A stretch of DNA of 64,000 nucleotides from Polyangium sp. y55x31. Its GTDB lineage: Bacteria; Myxococcota_A; Polyangia; Polyangiales; Polyangiaceae. Positions 8,249 through 17,839 of this stretch are shown here, piece by piece (positions within the stretch are counted from its first letter, which is position 1; every line of letters begins with the position of its first letter). A program made the position numbers and the translations under genes. Under the pieces are notes generated by a model. That model had not been told where the DNA came from, did no database searches, and saw only the letters and a list, made by a program, of their open reading frames with translations. The stretch covers positions 62,001 through 126,000 of the forward strand of contig NZ_JARZHG010000001.1 in assembly GCF_029946505.1 (NCBI RefSeq), given 5' to 3'.

Positions 8249-9334
8249 ATGGCGATCATCGAACAGACGTGGACGTTCTTTCCGGGGCGCTCGTATAGCC
8301 AGGACGAGCTCTCCGAGGCGCTCCCTCGGTGGCTCGATGGACGCGCCCTCGGGCTCGCCCGCCAGCTCTTCCGCAGGAGCGCGGTCGGTCGACGCAACCT
8401 GGTCATCACCCCGGAGGAGGTCCTCTCGTTCGGCCGCTCGTTCTCCGCGAAGAACGAGCTCTACCGCACGACCGTCCGTGACGCCTGCGGCGCGCTCTCG
8501 CGGCGCATCGCCGAGGGGACGACCGAGGACGAGCGCGAGAGCATCGACCTCGTCGTCACGGTCTCCTGCACGGGATTCCAGATTCCGGCGATGGACGCGC
8601 CGCTCGTCGCGGCCCTCTCGCTCTCGCCGAACGTACGCCGCATCAACCTCACGCAGCACGGCTGCGCGGGCGGCGCGGCGGCGCTCGCGATCGCGCACGA
8701 ATGGCTCGCCGGCCACCCCGCGGCCCGCGCGCTCGTGGTCTGCGTCGAGCTCTGCTCGCTCACGTTCTTGCCCGAGGATCGGAGCGAGGAAAACCTGGTA
8801 TCCGCCGCGATCTTCGGCGACGGCGCCGCCGCCGTGCTGCTCGCGGGCGAACGAGCCGAGCGGCAAGATCCGAAGGCCCCGACGCTCCGGATCCGCGACA
8901 CGTTCCGCGAGCTCTTCGCCTGCACCGAGCACTTCATGGGCTTCGAGGTCCGCGAGGAGGGGCTCAAGATCAAGCTCTCGCGCGACGTCGTCCCCTTCGC
9001 CGAGCGCACGTTCCCGGACGTCGTTTCGCGGGCGCTCGCGCGGTTCCACGTCGAGGATCCGAGCCAGTGCTCGTTCGGCGCGATCCACCCCGGCGGAAGG
9101 CGTGTGCTCGAAGCGCTCGAGGATCACGTCCGTTTGCCGAAGAGCGTCACGCGCACGAGCTGGGACACGCTCGCGCGCCACGGCAACATGTCGTCGGTCA
9201 CCGTGCTCGTCGCGCTCGACAAGGTGCTGCACGAGCACGCGCCGCTCGGGCCGGGCGCGCTCGGGCTCGTGACCGCCTTCGGCCCGGGGTTCTGCGCGGA
9301 AATCGGTCTCTTGGAGGTGAACGAAGGCCGATGA
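8249..9334 (+). CDS. Type III polyketide synthase (chalcone/stilbene synthase family)
   Basis: 361 residues from ATG 8249; a TTG 21 bases upstream is possible but less likely. The family triad is complete: Cys139 in QHGCAGG, His280 in GAIHPGG and Asn313 in RHGNMSS. Length and the GFGPGxxxE-like C-terminal motif (TAFGPGFCAEIGL) fit a full enzyme. These homodimeric enzymes extend an acyl-CoA starter with malonyl-CoA and cyclise it to pyrones, resorcinols or phloroglucinols. Its TGA overlaps the next gene's ATG (ATGA), so it is translationally coupled to an FAD oxidoreductase, a pairing seen in alkylresorcinol/alkylquinone operons. The desaturase upstream fits a long-chain starter (inference). 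Confidence 0.92.
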   Translation: MAIIEQTWTFFPGRSYSQDELSEALPRWLDGRALGLARQLFRRSAVGRRNLVITPEEVLSFGRSFSAKNELYRTTVRDACGALSRRIAEGTTEDERESIDLVVTVSCTGFQIPAMDAPLVAALSLSPNVRRINLTQHGCAGGAAALAIAHEWLAGHPAARALVVCVELCSLTFLPEDRSEENLVSAAIFGDGAAAVLLAGERAERQDPKAPTLRIRDTFRELFACTEHFMGFEVREEGLKIKLSRDVVPFAERTFPDVVSRALARFHVEDPSQCSFGAIHPGGRRVLEALEDHVRLPKSVTRTSWDTLARHGNMSSVTVLVALDKVLHEHAPLGPGALGLVTAFGPGFCAEIGLLEVNEGR

Positions 9335-10437
9335 GCGAACGACCCCCGCTCGGCATCGTGGGAGGCGGGCTCGCAGGCCTCGCCGCAGCCATCGCAGCAG
9401 CCCAGCGCGGCCGCGAGGTCCTCGTCTGGGAGAGCGGCGTGATCGGCCGCGACAAGGTCTGCGGCGAATTCCTCTCCCCCGAGGCCGAAGAAGACCTCGA
9501 CGCCCTCGGCTGCGGCGACCTCGGCGCGGCGCTGAAGCCCGCACCGCTCCGCGCCGTAGCCCTCTTCGGCGCGGGCGGCGCGCGGCTCGATCTCACGCTC
9601 CCCGGCCGCCCAGCCCTCGGCATCACCCGCGCAGCCCTCGAATCCTTCCTCGCCCGCCGCGCGCGAGAAGCAGGCGCGACGGTCCTCGAACGCACGCCCG
9701 TCCGCGCCATGGCCCCAAAGCCGCCAAGCGCGCTCGAAATCCAGAGCCAGGCCGGCACCCACGCCGTGCGAGGCCTCGTCCTCTCGATGGGCAAACGCTC
9801 CACGCTCGACGCCCCACTCGATCTGCCGCGCGCCCGCGCCGCGCGTCCGAGCTTCGTCGCAATCAAAGCCTACTGCGCGCCCAAGCCCCTCGAAGCAGAC
9901 GTCGAGCTCTACCTCGTACCGGGCGGCTACGTCGGCGTAAACCCCGTGGAAGACGGACGCATCGGCGTCTGCGCGCTCCTCGAAGGCGACGCACGCCCAG
10001 TCTGGCAAACCCTCGAAGACCACGCCACGCACCACCCCGCCCTCGCGCAGCGCCTCGCAGCCCTCGGCGCGCCCCAGCAAAAACCCCGCGGCCTCGCCCG
10101 CTTCGGCTTCGGCGCACAAGCCATCGCACGCGCCTGCCCGACGACCGGCATCCCCCTCCTCTTCGCCGGCGACGCAGCCCGTCTCGTCCCCTCTTTCACA
10201 GGCGACGGCATGGCCATCGCCCTCCGCAGCGGCCGTCTCGCCGCCCTCGCAACCTTTTCACCAGACCCAATCCACGCCTACACGCGAGCCTTCGCCCGCG
10301 CCTTCTCCACCCGATTCATGGTGGCCAGCGCACTCCACGGCATGTTGCTCCGCCCGCCCATCTTCGAGCTGCTCGCCCCACTGGTAGGTCGCGCGCCGAG
10401 GCTCGTGGACATGCTGTATCGCGCGACGCGGGGGTAG
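9331..10437 (+). CDS. FAD-dependent oxidoreductase (geranylgeranyl reductase-like)
   Basis: 368 residues from ATG 9331, with GGAGGTGAACG immediately upstream inside the type III PKS gene. The dinucleotide-binding motif is at residues 6-33 (LGIVGGGLAGLAAAIAAAQRGREVLVWE), followed by the group-specific KVCGEFLSPEA. The second FAD motif is LLFAGDAARLVPSFTGDGMAIALRSG. This layout is that of flavin hydroxylases and geranylgeranyl-reductase-like enzymes. Coupling to the type III PKS suggests that it oxidises or reduces the polyketide lipid, for example hydroxylating a resorcinol to a quinone (inference). The four-hairpin element begins 15 bases after its stop. Confidence 0.87.
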   Translation: MSERPPLGIVGGGLAGLAAAIAAAQRGREVLVWESGVIGRDKVCGEFLSPEAEEDLDALGCGDLGAALKPAPLRAVALFGAGGARLDLTLPGRPALGITRAALESFLARRAREAGATVLERTPVRAMAPKPPSALEIQSQAGTHAVRGLVLSMGKRSTLDAPLDLPRARAARPSFVAIKAYCAPKPLEADVELYLVPGGYVGVNPVEDGRIGVCALLEGDARPVWQTLEDHATHHPALAQRLAALGAPQQKPRGLARFGFGAQAIARACPTTGIPLLFAGDAARLVPSFTGDGMAIALRSGRLAALATFSPDPIHAYTRAFARAFSTRFMVASALHGMLLRPPIFELLAPLVGRAPRLVDMLYRATRG

Positions 10438-10452
10438 GATGAAGCGTGGCCG

Positions 10453-10554
10453 CCGGGGTTTCACCCCGGACCCCGACCAGGGGTTGTCCACCCCTGGACC
10501 CGGACCAGCGCAAGCGCTGGACTCGGGGTGCATCGACCGCGATGCGGTCGATGC
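10453..10554 (+). repeat. Four-hairpin structured repeat element, copy B
   Basis: This is the second copy of the element at 5353-5457. In order it has a 7-bp stem with loop TTC (10453-10469), an 8-bp stem with loop TGTCC (10477-10497), the invariant CCAGCGC/GCGCTGG hairpin (10505-10520) and an 11-bp stem with loop GAT (10530-10554). ACCCCGA at 10470-10476 can pair with TCGGGGT at 10523-10529, enclosing hairpins 2 and 3 in a multibranched fold. As with copy A it sits directly 3' of a coding gene and on the gene's strand. Confidence 0.7.
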
Positions 10555-10586
10555 AAGGAGACAGGGAGGACGAAGCGTGGGACGAG

Positions 10587-11036
10587 CCCCTCGGAGGGTC
10601 GGGTGCCGCAACGTCTTGCGTGCAGGATACCCCCCGAGGGGTCGAGGAACGCTCGTCAATGCGATCGTGGTGGCTCGGAGGGTGGCTCGAGCGGGTGACA
10701 TACCGGCAAGAGGCACCCCGGCAGGGTCGTCGAGCGCTCGTCCTCGCGGAGCATGAGGCTCCGGAGGGCACCATGCGCGCTCCGATGACCGCAAGGAGAG
10801 CCTCCAAGGGTGTCTCCATGCGCAACGGGAAGCGTTCGATGAGCCTCGGGAGGGTATCGATCGCGCAGCACGGTGCCATTTTCGACCCCCCGAAGGGGAC
10901 CATCGGCGCTCCGCCTTGCGATTCGAAGCGCCCCGGGAGGCATTGGCTACGCAAAGGGGAGCGGTTTCAGCCCCTTCGGGAGGCTCCCAGAACGCTCGCG
11001 ATTGCGTAGCAGGAGGCCCCCCGAGGGGCGCCGAAC
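10587..11036. repeat. Degenerate 43-nt tandem repeat array, about 11 units
   Basis: This fills the otherwise gene-free stretch between the FAD reductase and 11151. A CC-rich to GGG step recurs at 10596, 10638, 10680, 10724, 10766, 10808, 10852, 10895, 10938, about 10981 and 11025, a period of 42-44 bases. Most units then carry a GCGCTC-like hexamer and a TTGCG-like segment at similar offsets. Units are diverged, not identical. No coding frame survives through the array because unit lengths are not multiples of three. Confidence 0.65.
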
Positions 11037-11150
11037 GCGTCCGGACCCAGCCAACACCCGGCGTGACGGTTGACCGCCACACAACCGTTCCAGTAACCTG
11101 CTCTACAGCGGCACGGGGGTGCGCACCGTGAGGAGGGAGGGGGGGCGCGC

Positions 11151-11686
11151 ATGGCTCGGAGAAAGGGCCGTATCGGGGGCAGCATTCTGTGCGCCGCGCT
11201 GCTCCTCGTCGTCGCGCCGGCGGAGGCGTACGAGTTCAGCGGAGGCGTGGGCCTCGGAGGGATCCTCGTCGGAACCCTGCCGCGCTTCACGGTGAGCCCT
11301 CACGCGGCAATCGCGTGGCGCCGCGTGAGCGATTTTCGTTTGGCGTGGACGAGCTTTGCAGCGTCCTGCCCGGGACGGGCAGGCTCGGGGTCGGGGTGTA
11401 CAACCAGACGTCGGTCGCCTTCGGGTATGCGTGGAAGGATGTCGACGTTCGGATAGGGCCGTCGCTTTCGCTCTACTCGATGCCGGCGTGCGGCGCGAAG
11501 TTGTGCGGACGCGTCGTGGGTTTGGCGCCAGGGGGACACGCGCAGGCAAACGTGTACTTTGCCGGCCCCGTCGGGGTGTCGGTCAGCGCGAACGTGGATT
11601 GGGTGGGCGGAAGGAGCCTCGTGCTCCCCGGGGGTTTCGCGGCGATGATCGTCGCTGGGCCTGTGTTTCGATGGAGGTCCATGTGA
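11151..11686 (+). pseudogene. Frameshifted secreted/outer-membrane beta-rich protein
   Basis: From ATG 11151 the frame encodes a clear signal peptide (ILCAALLLVVAPAEA) and a beta-rich start (YEFSGGVGLGGILVGTLPRFTVSPHAAIAWRRVSDF). Near 11333-11336 (a run of four T) the sensible protein moves to the -1 frame and continues as SFGVDELCSVLPGTGRLGVG to TGA 11686. Restoring one T gives an uninterrupted protein of about 178 residues with alternating amphipathic strands, like a small outer-membrane barrel (YNQTSVAFGYAWKDVDVRIG, VGVSVSANVDWVGG). It is either a real one-base deletion or a homopolymer sequencing error. Its stop overlaps the start region of the next gene (GTGA/ATG at 11683-11689). Confidence 0.65.
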
Positions 11687-11688
11687 AG

Positions 11689-12219
11689 ATGACGAGACGG
11701 GTTTGGGGGATCGCGGCTGTCGCGAGTTTGCACTTCATGGCCTGCAACTACACCGACGGGGAGTGTTTTCCTCGGGAAGAGCTGTACGAGACAGCAGGGG
11801 CCGGAGGCGGGGTCATCGTGCCGACTGGGGTGGGCGTGGGCGGGTATGGGAGCGTGCCGTTCGAGCCGCAGAGCGCTCCGCCGGATCCGGATGGTCCGGT
11901 GTGCAACATCATCTCGGGCGGGCCTTGTGACGACGAGTGCCAGGCGGAATATGATAGGGCTTCTATTCAGTGCGCCAAGATCGAGGACGCGGCGCAGCGG
12001 AAGGCCTGTCAGGACACGGCGCATGCGAACTACAGAGACTGCCAGGAGAAGTGCGAGCTGGAGGGTTCCAATCAAAAATGCATCAGAAAGTACATGAAAT
12101 GCCAGCAGTACGCCCCGTTTTGGTGTAGGTCCGGAAAGATCACCGTATGTGCACAATGTCACGACCGATGTAGATCCGGCGACCCTCCGTCCTCAGAGTG
12201 TGTCCAGTGTGGGTTCTGA
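11689..12219 (+). CDS. Cys-rich probable lipoprotein
   Basis: 176 residues from ATG 11689; a GTG at 11683, overlapping the previous stop, is also possible. The N-terminus MTRRVWGIAAVASLHFMAC is a signal sequence ending in a slightly atypical lipobox (F-M-A-C). A Gly/Val/Pro linker follows, then a Cys-rich helical domain from about residue 70 (CNIISGGPCDDECQAEYDRA ... CQEKCELEG ... CAQCHDRC) with about 17 Cys in regular spacing, suggesting disulfide-stapled helices. No haem or zinc site is certain; CAQCH matches the CxxCH haem-c signature but lies among many other Cys. It is a predicted periplasmic or outer-membrane protein of unknown function. Confidence 0.7.
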   Translation: MTRRVWGIAAVASLHFMACNYTDGECFPREELYETAGAGGGVIVPTGVGVGGYGSVPFEPQSAPPDPDGPVCNIISGGPCDDECQAEYDRASIQCAKIEDAAQRKACQDTAHANYRDCQEKCELEGSNQKCIRKYMKCQQYAPFWCRSGKITVCAQCHDRCRSGDPPSSECVQCGF

Positions 12220-12224
12220 GCGCC

Positions 12225-13244
12225 ATGACATATCATATCGCTGAGTCTTGGAATGTCGTGCGCGCGGTTCGCCGCGGCATGCGCGTACCCGTGCGCTCCA
12301 GCAACGACGCCTGGCTCGTCGGGCCCTGCGCCATGGATCCCGAGGTCCACATGCGCCTGCGCGTCGACTTTTGGGCCCTCACGCAACCCCGGACCGACGC
12401 GTTGCAACCCCGGACCGGGGCGTTCGTCGCCTCGTTTCGCAGGGTTCTCCGCGCCCTCGACGCGGAGGAGCCCGTCGTCCTCTGGACTTCACCCGAGTGG
12501 AACGCCCGCGTTGCGCTCTGGGCGCTCTGCTCGTACCGGCTACGGCGCTGGCCCACGCAGCCCGATCTTTCGCTCGTCTGCGTGGGAGAATACGAGGAAC
12601 GGCATGCGCACCTCAGCTTCGGCATCGGATACGTCACCGTGGAGCCCACCATGGCCCGTGACGCATGGAGGACAGCGCGCCCTATGCCGCTCCGCGAGGT
12701 CCGAGAAAAGGCGCGCCTGTGGCAAAAGCTCGCAGCGCCTATGCCGATCCTATCTGGAAAGCCCCTCCGCGACACCCGAGCGAACAAGGAGCTGCTGGAG
12801 CTCGGCGCCTACCAGGCCGGCTTTTTTCCACGTCTGAGCGAGCAGGGCCTCACCCTCTCGACCCTGGACGCGCTTTTGCTCGGCTGCGTAAACCGAACGC
12901 CTTCCAACCCCGGAAGAATCCTCATGCGCCGGGGGAGCAAAGGCGAGGAGCTGCGTCGGTGGATGAGCCTCACCGGAGACATCATTCTCTTCCATCGCCT
13001 CGCCCAATGGGCGGAGCGCGGCGCGCTGCACGCCAAACCTTGGACAGCGCCGAACGGATGGCAGACGGCCAAATACACGCTCTCCGCCACCGGCCGCGCC
13101 CTCCTGCGCGACGGCCTCTCCTCGATCGACCAAGCCCCGCCATTCCCGATCTGGGGCGTCACCGCCTACGACCCGAAAAATCCCTGGGTCGTCGTGGAAG
13201 AAGCCGGAGCGCGCCCCCATCTCCGGCGGCCCGGGGCGCGCTGA
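12225..13244 (+). CDS. DUF1835-like protein
   Basis: 339 residues from ATG 12225, six bases after the previous stop; a longer reading from 12198 would overlap the upstream gene. Cytoplasmic, with no signal peptide. The order MTYHIAESWNVVRAVR, DAEEPVVLWTSPEWNARVALWALCSYRLRRW, YVTVEPTMARDAW and ELLELGAYQAGFFPRLSEQGLTLSTLDALLLGCV recalls the DUF1835/DUF3658 architecture, whose members have no firmly assigned biochemical role. The C-terminal LTGDIILFHRLAQWAERGAL looks like a winged-helix end. The family call is made from the pattern of motifs, not a search, so it is tentative. Confidence 0.65.
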   Translation: MTYHIAESWNVVRAVRRGMRVPVRSSNDAWLVGPCAMDPEVHMRLRVDFWALTQPRTDALQPRTGAFVASFRRVLRALDAEEPVVLWTSPEWNARVALWALCSYRLRRWPTQPDLSLVCVGEYEERHAHLSFGIGYVTVEPTMARDAWRTARPMPLREVREKARLWQKLAAPMPILSGKPLRDTRANKELLELGAYQAGFFPRLSEQGLTLSTLDALLLGCVNRTPSNPGRILMRRGSKGEELRRWMSLTGDIILFHRLAQWAERGALHAKPWTAPNGWQTAKYTLSATGRALLRDGLSSIDQAPPFPIWGVTAYDPKNPWVVVEEAGARPHLRRPGAR

Positions 13245-13588
13245 ACGCGGGACGCCCCCCCGCCGCCATTCATCGCAGAAACCAACGTTTGTCCAGCGAC
13301 TTGACGGCTGGGTTGTCTCCGGTAAGGGTCGTCCTCGGAGGCCGACGCTGGGCGTGCGCTCGTGACCCCGAGACGGCCCCGCCCCGGGCCCGTCGGCCGA
13401 TCAGGGCTAGAGCGGCTGCGGTTTGGGGGTGAGGGACCGCGACTTTTGCACTATACCGGCGCTCCCACGATTCCCTTGCCCCCCCGAGGTTTGCCCTGAG
13501 CGCCGAACCTTCCGCCTCGCCGCCGCCCAGCCGTTCGTCCGAGCCCCTGTTCGACAGGCTCGGGCGCCTGCAGATCGAACGTCCGCTC

Positions 13589-16078
13589 GTGCCGCTCCTC
13601 GTTGCGGCGGCGCTCACGATCGTCTCGGTGGTCCTCGCCCTGCGATTGACCATCCAGACCGGCTTCGAATCACTCCTGCCCTCGTCGCGCCCGAGCGTAC
13701 AGGAACTCCATCGGGTCGCCGCACGCACGGCCGGCGTCTCCACGCTCTTCATCGTCCTCGAGGGCGGCCCGAACACACCCACCTCCGCGCTCCGGCAGGC
13801 CGGCGACGCGCTCGTGCCCGCGCTCGCGGCCGTGGGCCCGCCCTGGGTCGGCAGCGTCGAGGACGGCGTGCACGAAGCGCGCGCCTTCCTCGCGCCCCGC
13901 GCCGGGCTCTACGCCGAAACGAAGGACCTCGAAGGCCTGCGCGACGACATCGAGGCGCGCTACGCCTACGAGGTGAGCAAGGCGACGGGCACCTTGCTCG
14001 ACGAGACCGAAGAGCCCCCGGCCCTCGACGCGAACAGCATCAAGAAGCGCTTCAAGCTCGGCACCGAGCCCCCTTCGACGACCGGGAGCGCCGCCCCGAC
14101 GACCGGAGCTGCGCCCCCGGATCCCCTCGAGCGATTCCCCGACGGCTATTACCAGTCGAAGGACGGCAAAACGCTCGTCGTCGCGGTCCGCTCCAAGGTC
14201 ATCGGCAGCGACTTTTCCCGCGGCAGCGAGGCGCTGCGCCGCATCCGCGAGGCCGTCGATCGGGTGAACCCCGCCTCGTTCCACCCCGAGATCCGCTACG
14301 GCTTCGGCGGCGACCTCCAGACGGGCATCTCCGAGTTCGCCGCGATCAATGCGGACCTCACGGAGGTCGGCCTCTTCGGGGCCGCGCTGCTCGCGGGCGT
14401 CGTGTTTCTTTATTACCTCCGCATCCGCACGCTCTTCGCCATGCTGATCACCATCGGCATCGGCGTCGCGTGGACCTTCGGCGCCACCGAGCTCTTGATT
14501 GGCCATTTGAACATGGCCACGGGCTTTCTCTTCACGATCGTCGCGGGCAACGGCATCAATTTCAGCATCATCTACATGGCGCGATACCTCGAAGCGCGCA
14601 GGGATCGCGTCCCGCTCGCCGAGGCGCTCGATCTCGCCCGCCGCGAGACCTGGCGGCCCACGCTCACCGCGGCCGCCGCGGCCGGCGCGGCGTATGGATC
14701 GCTCGTCGCCACGGAGTTCCGCGGCTTCCGCGATTTCGGCGTCATCGGCGGCATCGGCATGCTGCTCTGCTGGATCGCGACCTACCTCGCCCTGCCGAGC
14801 ATCCTCACGCTCATGGAGCGGCTCCTCCCGCTCGATCGTGAGGCCAAGGGCATCTGGGGCCGCATCCAGCGCGCCACGCAGGGTGGCATCGCGTTCGGCC
14901 GTCCCTTCGCGGCCTTCGCCCAGCGCGCCCCTCGCCTGCTCACGGTCGTCGGCGTGGCTGTGGCCCTCGCCGGCGCCGTCGCGGCCGTCTTCTACGTGAA
15001 GAGCGACCCGATGGAGTACGACATGCGCAACCTGCGCACCGACGCGAGCCGGCGGGCCGAGGAGATCCGCCTGAGCCAGCTCGGCGAGCAGATCACCGGG
15101 TACGTCGGGACGGACGGCATGGCGATCCTCGTCGATCGCCCCGAGCAGGTCGAGCCATTACGCGCCGCGCTCTACGCGAAACGCGACGCCGCCCCGCCGG
15201 GGGAAAAACCCTTCGAAAAAGTCCACGCGCTCCAGGACTTCGTGCCCGCAGCGCAGGCCGACAAGATCCCGATCCTCGAAGAGCTCAAGCAAAAGGTTCT
15301 CAAGGCGCGGCGCCGCGGCGTCATCTCGGACGCGGACTGGAAGACGATCGAAGAGCTTTTGCCCCCGGACGATTTGAAACCGTTCGGCATCGAGGACCTG
15401 CCTGCGGGCCTGGCGCGGGCATTCACGGAGACCGACGGCACGCGCGGCCGCATCGTCTACATCAGCCCGACCGAGGGCGAGACCGTCGACGACGCCCATT
15501 ACCTCTTCCGCTGGGCGAATGCCTATCGACGCACGGTCCTGCCGGACGGCAGCGTGATCCTCGGCTCGGGCCGCGCGGTCATTTATGCCGACATGTGGTC
15601 CGCGGTGATGGACGACATCCCGCCCGCGGTGCTCCTCTCGCTCTTCGGCACGATCCTGGCTGTGCTCCTCGCCTTCCGCCGCGGCAAGCCCTCGATGTAC
15701 GTGCTCGCTTCCTTGCTCGTCGGCATCGGGTGGATGGCGCTCGCGCTCGTGGTGATGAAGGTCAAGATCAACTTCCTGAACTTCATCGCATTGCCGCTGA
15801 CGTTCGGGATCGGCGTCGATTACGCCGTAAATATCGTGCAGCGTTATACCCGCGAGGGCACGGGCGGCGCGATCGCCGCGGTGCGCGAGACGGGCGGCGC
15901 GGTGGTGCTCTGCAGCATGACCACCGCGCTCGGGTACGTGGCGCTCGTGCGATCGGACAACTTCGCCGTGCGCAGCATGGGCGTCGCCGCGGTCATCGGC
16001 GAGATCACCTGCCTCTTCGCCGCCGTGATCGTCCTGCCCGCGGCGCTCGTGTGGATGGATCGTCGGAAGCGCGCGTGA
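13589..16078 (+). CDS. RND/MMPL-superfamily transporter
   Basis: 829 residues from GTG 13589, with the standard twelve-span layout in two halves. Span 1 is followed by a large periplasmic loop (about 25-235), then five spans (240-420: AALLAGVVFLYYLRIRTLFA, GFLFTIVAGNGINFSIIYMA). Span 7 near 460 precedes a second loop (480-680) and a last membrane block (700-825: ALALVVMKVKINFLNFIALPLTFGIGVDYAVNIV). GNGINF and GIGVDY are the conserved motif-4-like positions. The family exports lipids or hydrophobic compounds; hopanoid-associated HpnN is similar in shape. The reading frame stays open back to 13433 and encodes LFDRLGRLQIERPLVPLL before the annotated start. A typical RND N-terminus is therefore partly upstream, possibly from CTG 13496 after GAGGT. 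Confidence 0.85.
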   Translation: MPLLVAAALTIVSVVLALRLTIQTGFESLLPSSRPSVQELHRVAARTAGVSTLFIVLEGGPNTPTSALRQAGDALVPALAAVGPPWVGSVEDGVHEARAFLAPRAGLYAETKDLEGLRDDIEARYAYEVSKATGTLLDETEEPPALDANSIKKRFKLGTEPPSTTGSAAPTTGAAPPDPLERFPDGYYQSKDGKTLVVAVRSKVIGSDFSRGSEALRRIREAVDRVNPASFHPEIRYGFGGDLQTGISEFAAINADLTEVGLFGAALLAGVVFLYYLRIRTLFAMLITIGIGVAWTFGATELLIGHLNMATGFLFTIVAGNGINFSIIYMARYLEARRDRVPLAEALDLARRETWRPTLTAAAAAGAAYGSLVATEFRGFRDFGVIGGIGMLLCWIATYLALPSILTLMERLLPLDREAKGIWGRIQRATQGGIAFGRPFAAFAQRAPRLLTVVGVAVALAGAVAAVFYVKSDPMEYDMRNLRTDASRRAEEIRLSQLGEQITGYVGTDGMAILVDRPEQVEPLRAALYAKRDAAPPGEKPFEKVHALQDFVPAAQADKIPILEELKQKVLKARRRGVISDADWKTIEELLPPDDLKPFGIEDLPAGLARAFTETDGTRGRIVYISPTEGETVDDAHYLFRWANAYRRTVLPDGSVILGSGRAVIYADMWSAVMDDIPPAVLLSLFGTILAVLLAFRRGKPSMYVLASLLVGIGWMALALVVMKVKINFLNFIALPLTFGIGVDYAVNIVQRYTREGTGGAIAAVRETGGAVVLCSMTTALGYVALVRSDNFAVRSMGVAAVIGEITCLFAAVIVLPAALVWMDRRKRA

Positions 16079-16118
16079 CCGCTTCCCTTCGGGGCCGGCT
16101 CGTTTTATCGTAGCGCCC

Positions 16119-16544
16119 GTGGCAAAGCCCGAGGATCGAAGTGGGGGAACGAGTGAGGGCGGCGGATCGGGCCTGCGATCCGCCGCGAGCCTCCTGTTCA
16201 CGGTAGCGCTGCTCGCGGCGACGGGCGCGGCGCTTTACAACGTGTATGGCGTGAGCGTGGAAGTCGAAGCGCTCGCGTCGGAGGCCGCGTGCCAGGGCCA
16301 GGCCGAGCCCTGCAAGGCGCAATTCACGTTCTGGGAGCGCTCGCCGATCGCGCACACGTTCACGATGCAGACGCCGAGCGGCGCGCATCCCGTGACGTGC
16401 CAGCGCGCGTACATCCTGTTCGGCGACTATAGCTGCAAGAGCAAGGATGGAACGGCGACCGCGGAGCCGAGCCCCTCGGCCTCGGCCGCGACCTCGACGA
16501 AGGCGCCGGCGAAAGCGGGGCCGGCGAAGGCGCCGACGAAGTAG
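16119..16544 (+). CDS. Single-pass membrane-anchored hypothetical protein
   Basis: 141 residues from GTG 16119. A short Gly/Ser-rich N-terminus leads into one membrane span (about 23-42, ASLLFTVALLAATGAALYNVYG). A small extracytoplasmic domain with three or four Cys follows (CQGQAEPCKAQFTFWERSPIAHTFTMQ ... CQRAYILFGDYSC), then an Ala/Pro/Lys-rich tail. It lies 40 bases after the RND transporter on the same strand, so it may be its accessory. No family was recognised. Confidence 0.65.
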   Translation: MAKPEDRSGGTSEGGGSGLRSAASLLFTVALLAATGAALYNVYGVSVEVEALASEAACQGQAEPCKAQFTFWERSPIAHTFTMQTPSGAHPVTCQRAYILFGDYSCKSKDGTATAEPSPSASAATSTKAPAKAGPAKAPTK

Positions 16545-16579
16545 CGATTCACACACATCGCTGGCGCATTTCGGGTAGA

Positions 16580-17836
<1,257 letters not shown>

Positions 17837-17839
17837 CGG

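Noticed and set aside
10587-11036. CRISPR array
   Set aside because: No identical repeats separated by unique spacers and no cas genes; the whole unit is diverged.
11328-11342. Programmed -1 frameshift site in the envelope protein gene
   Set aside because: No X-XXY-YYZ slippery heptamer in the required phase and no downstream pseudoknot; a lost T in a homopolymer is simpler.
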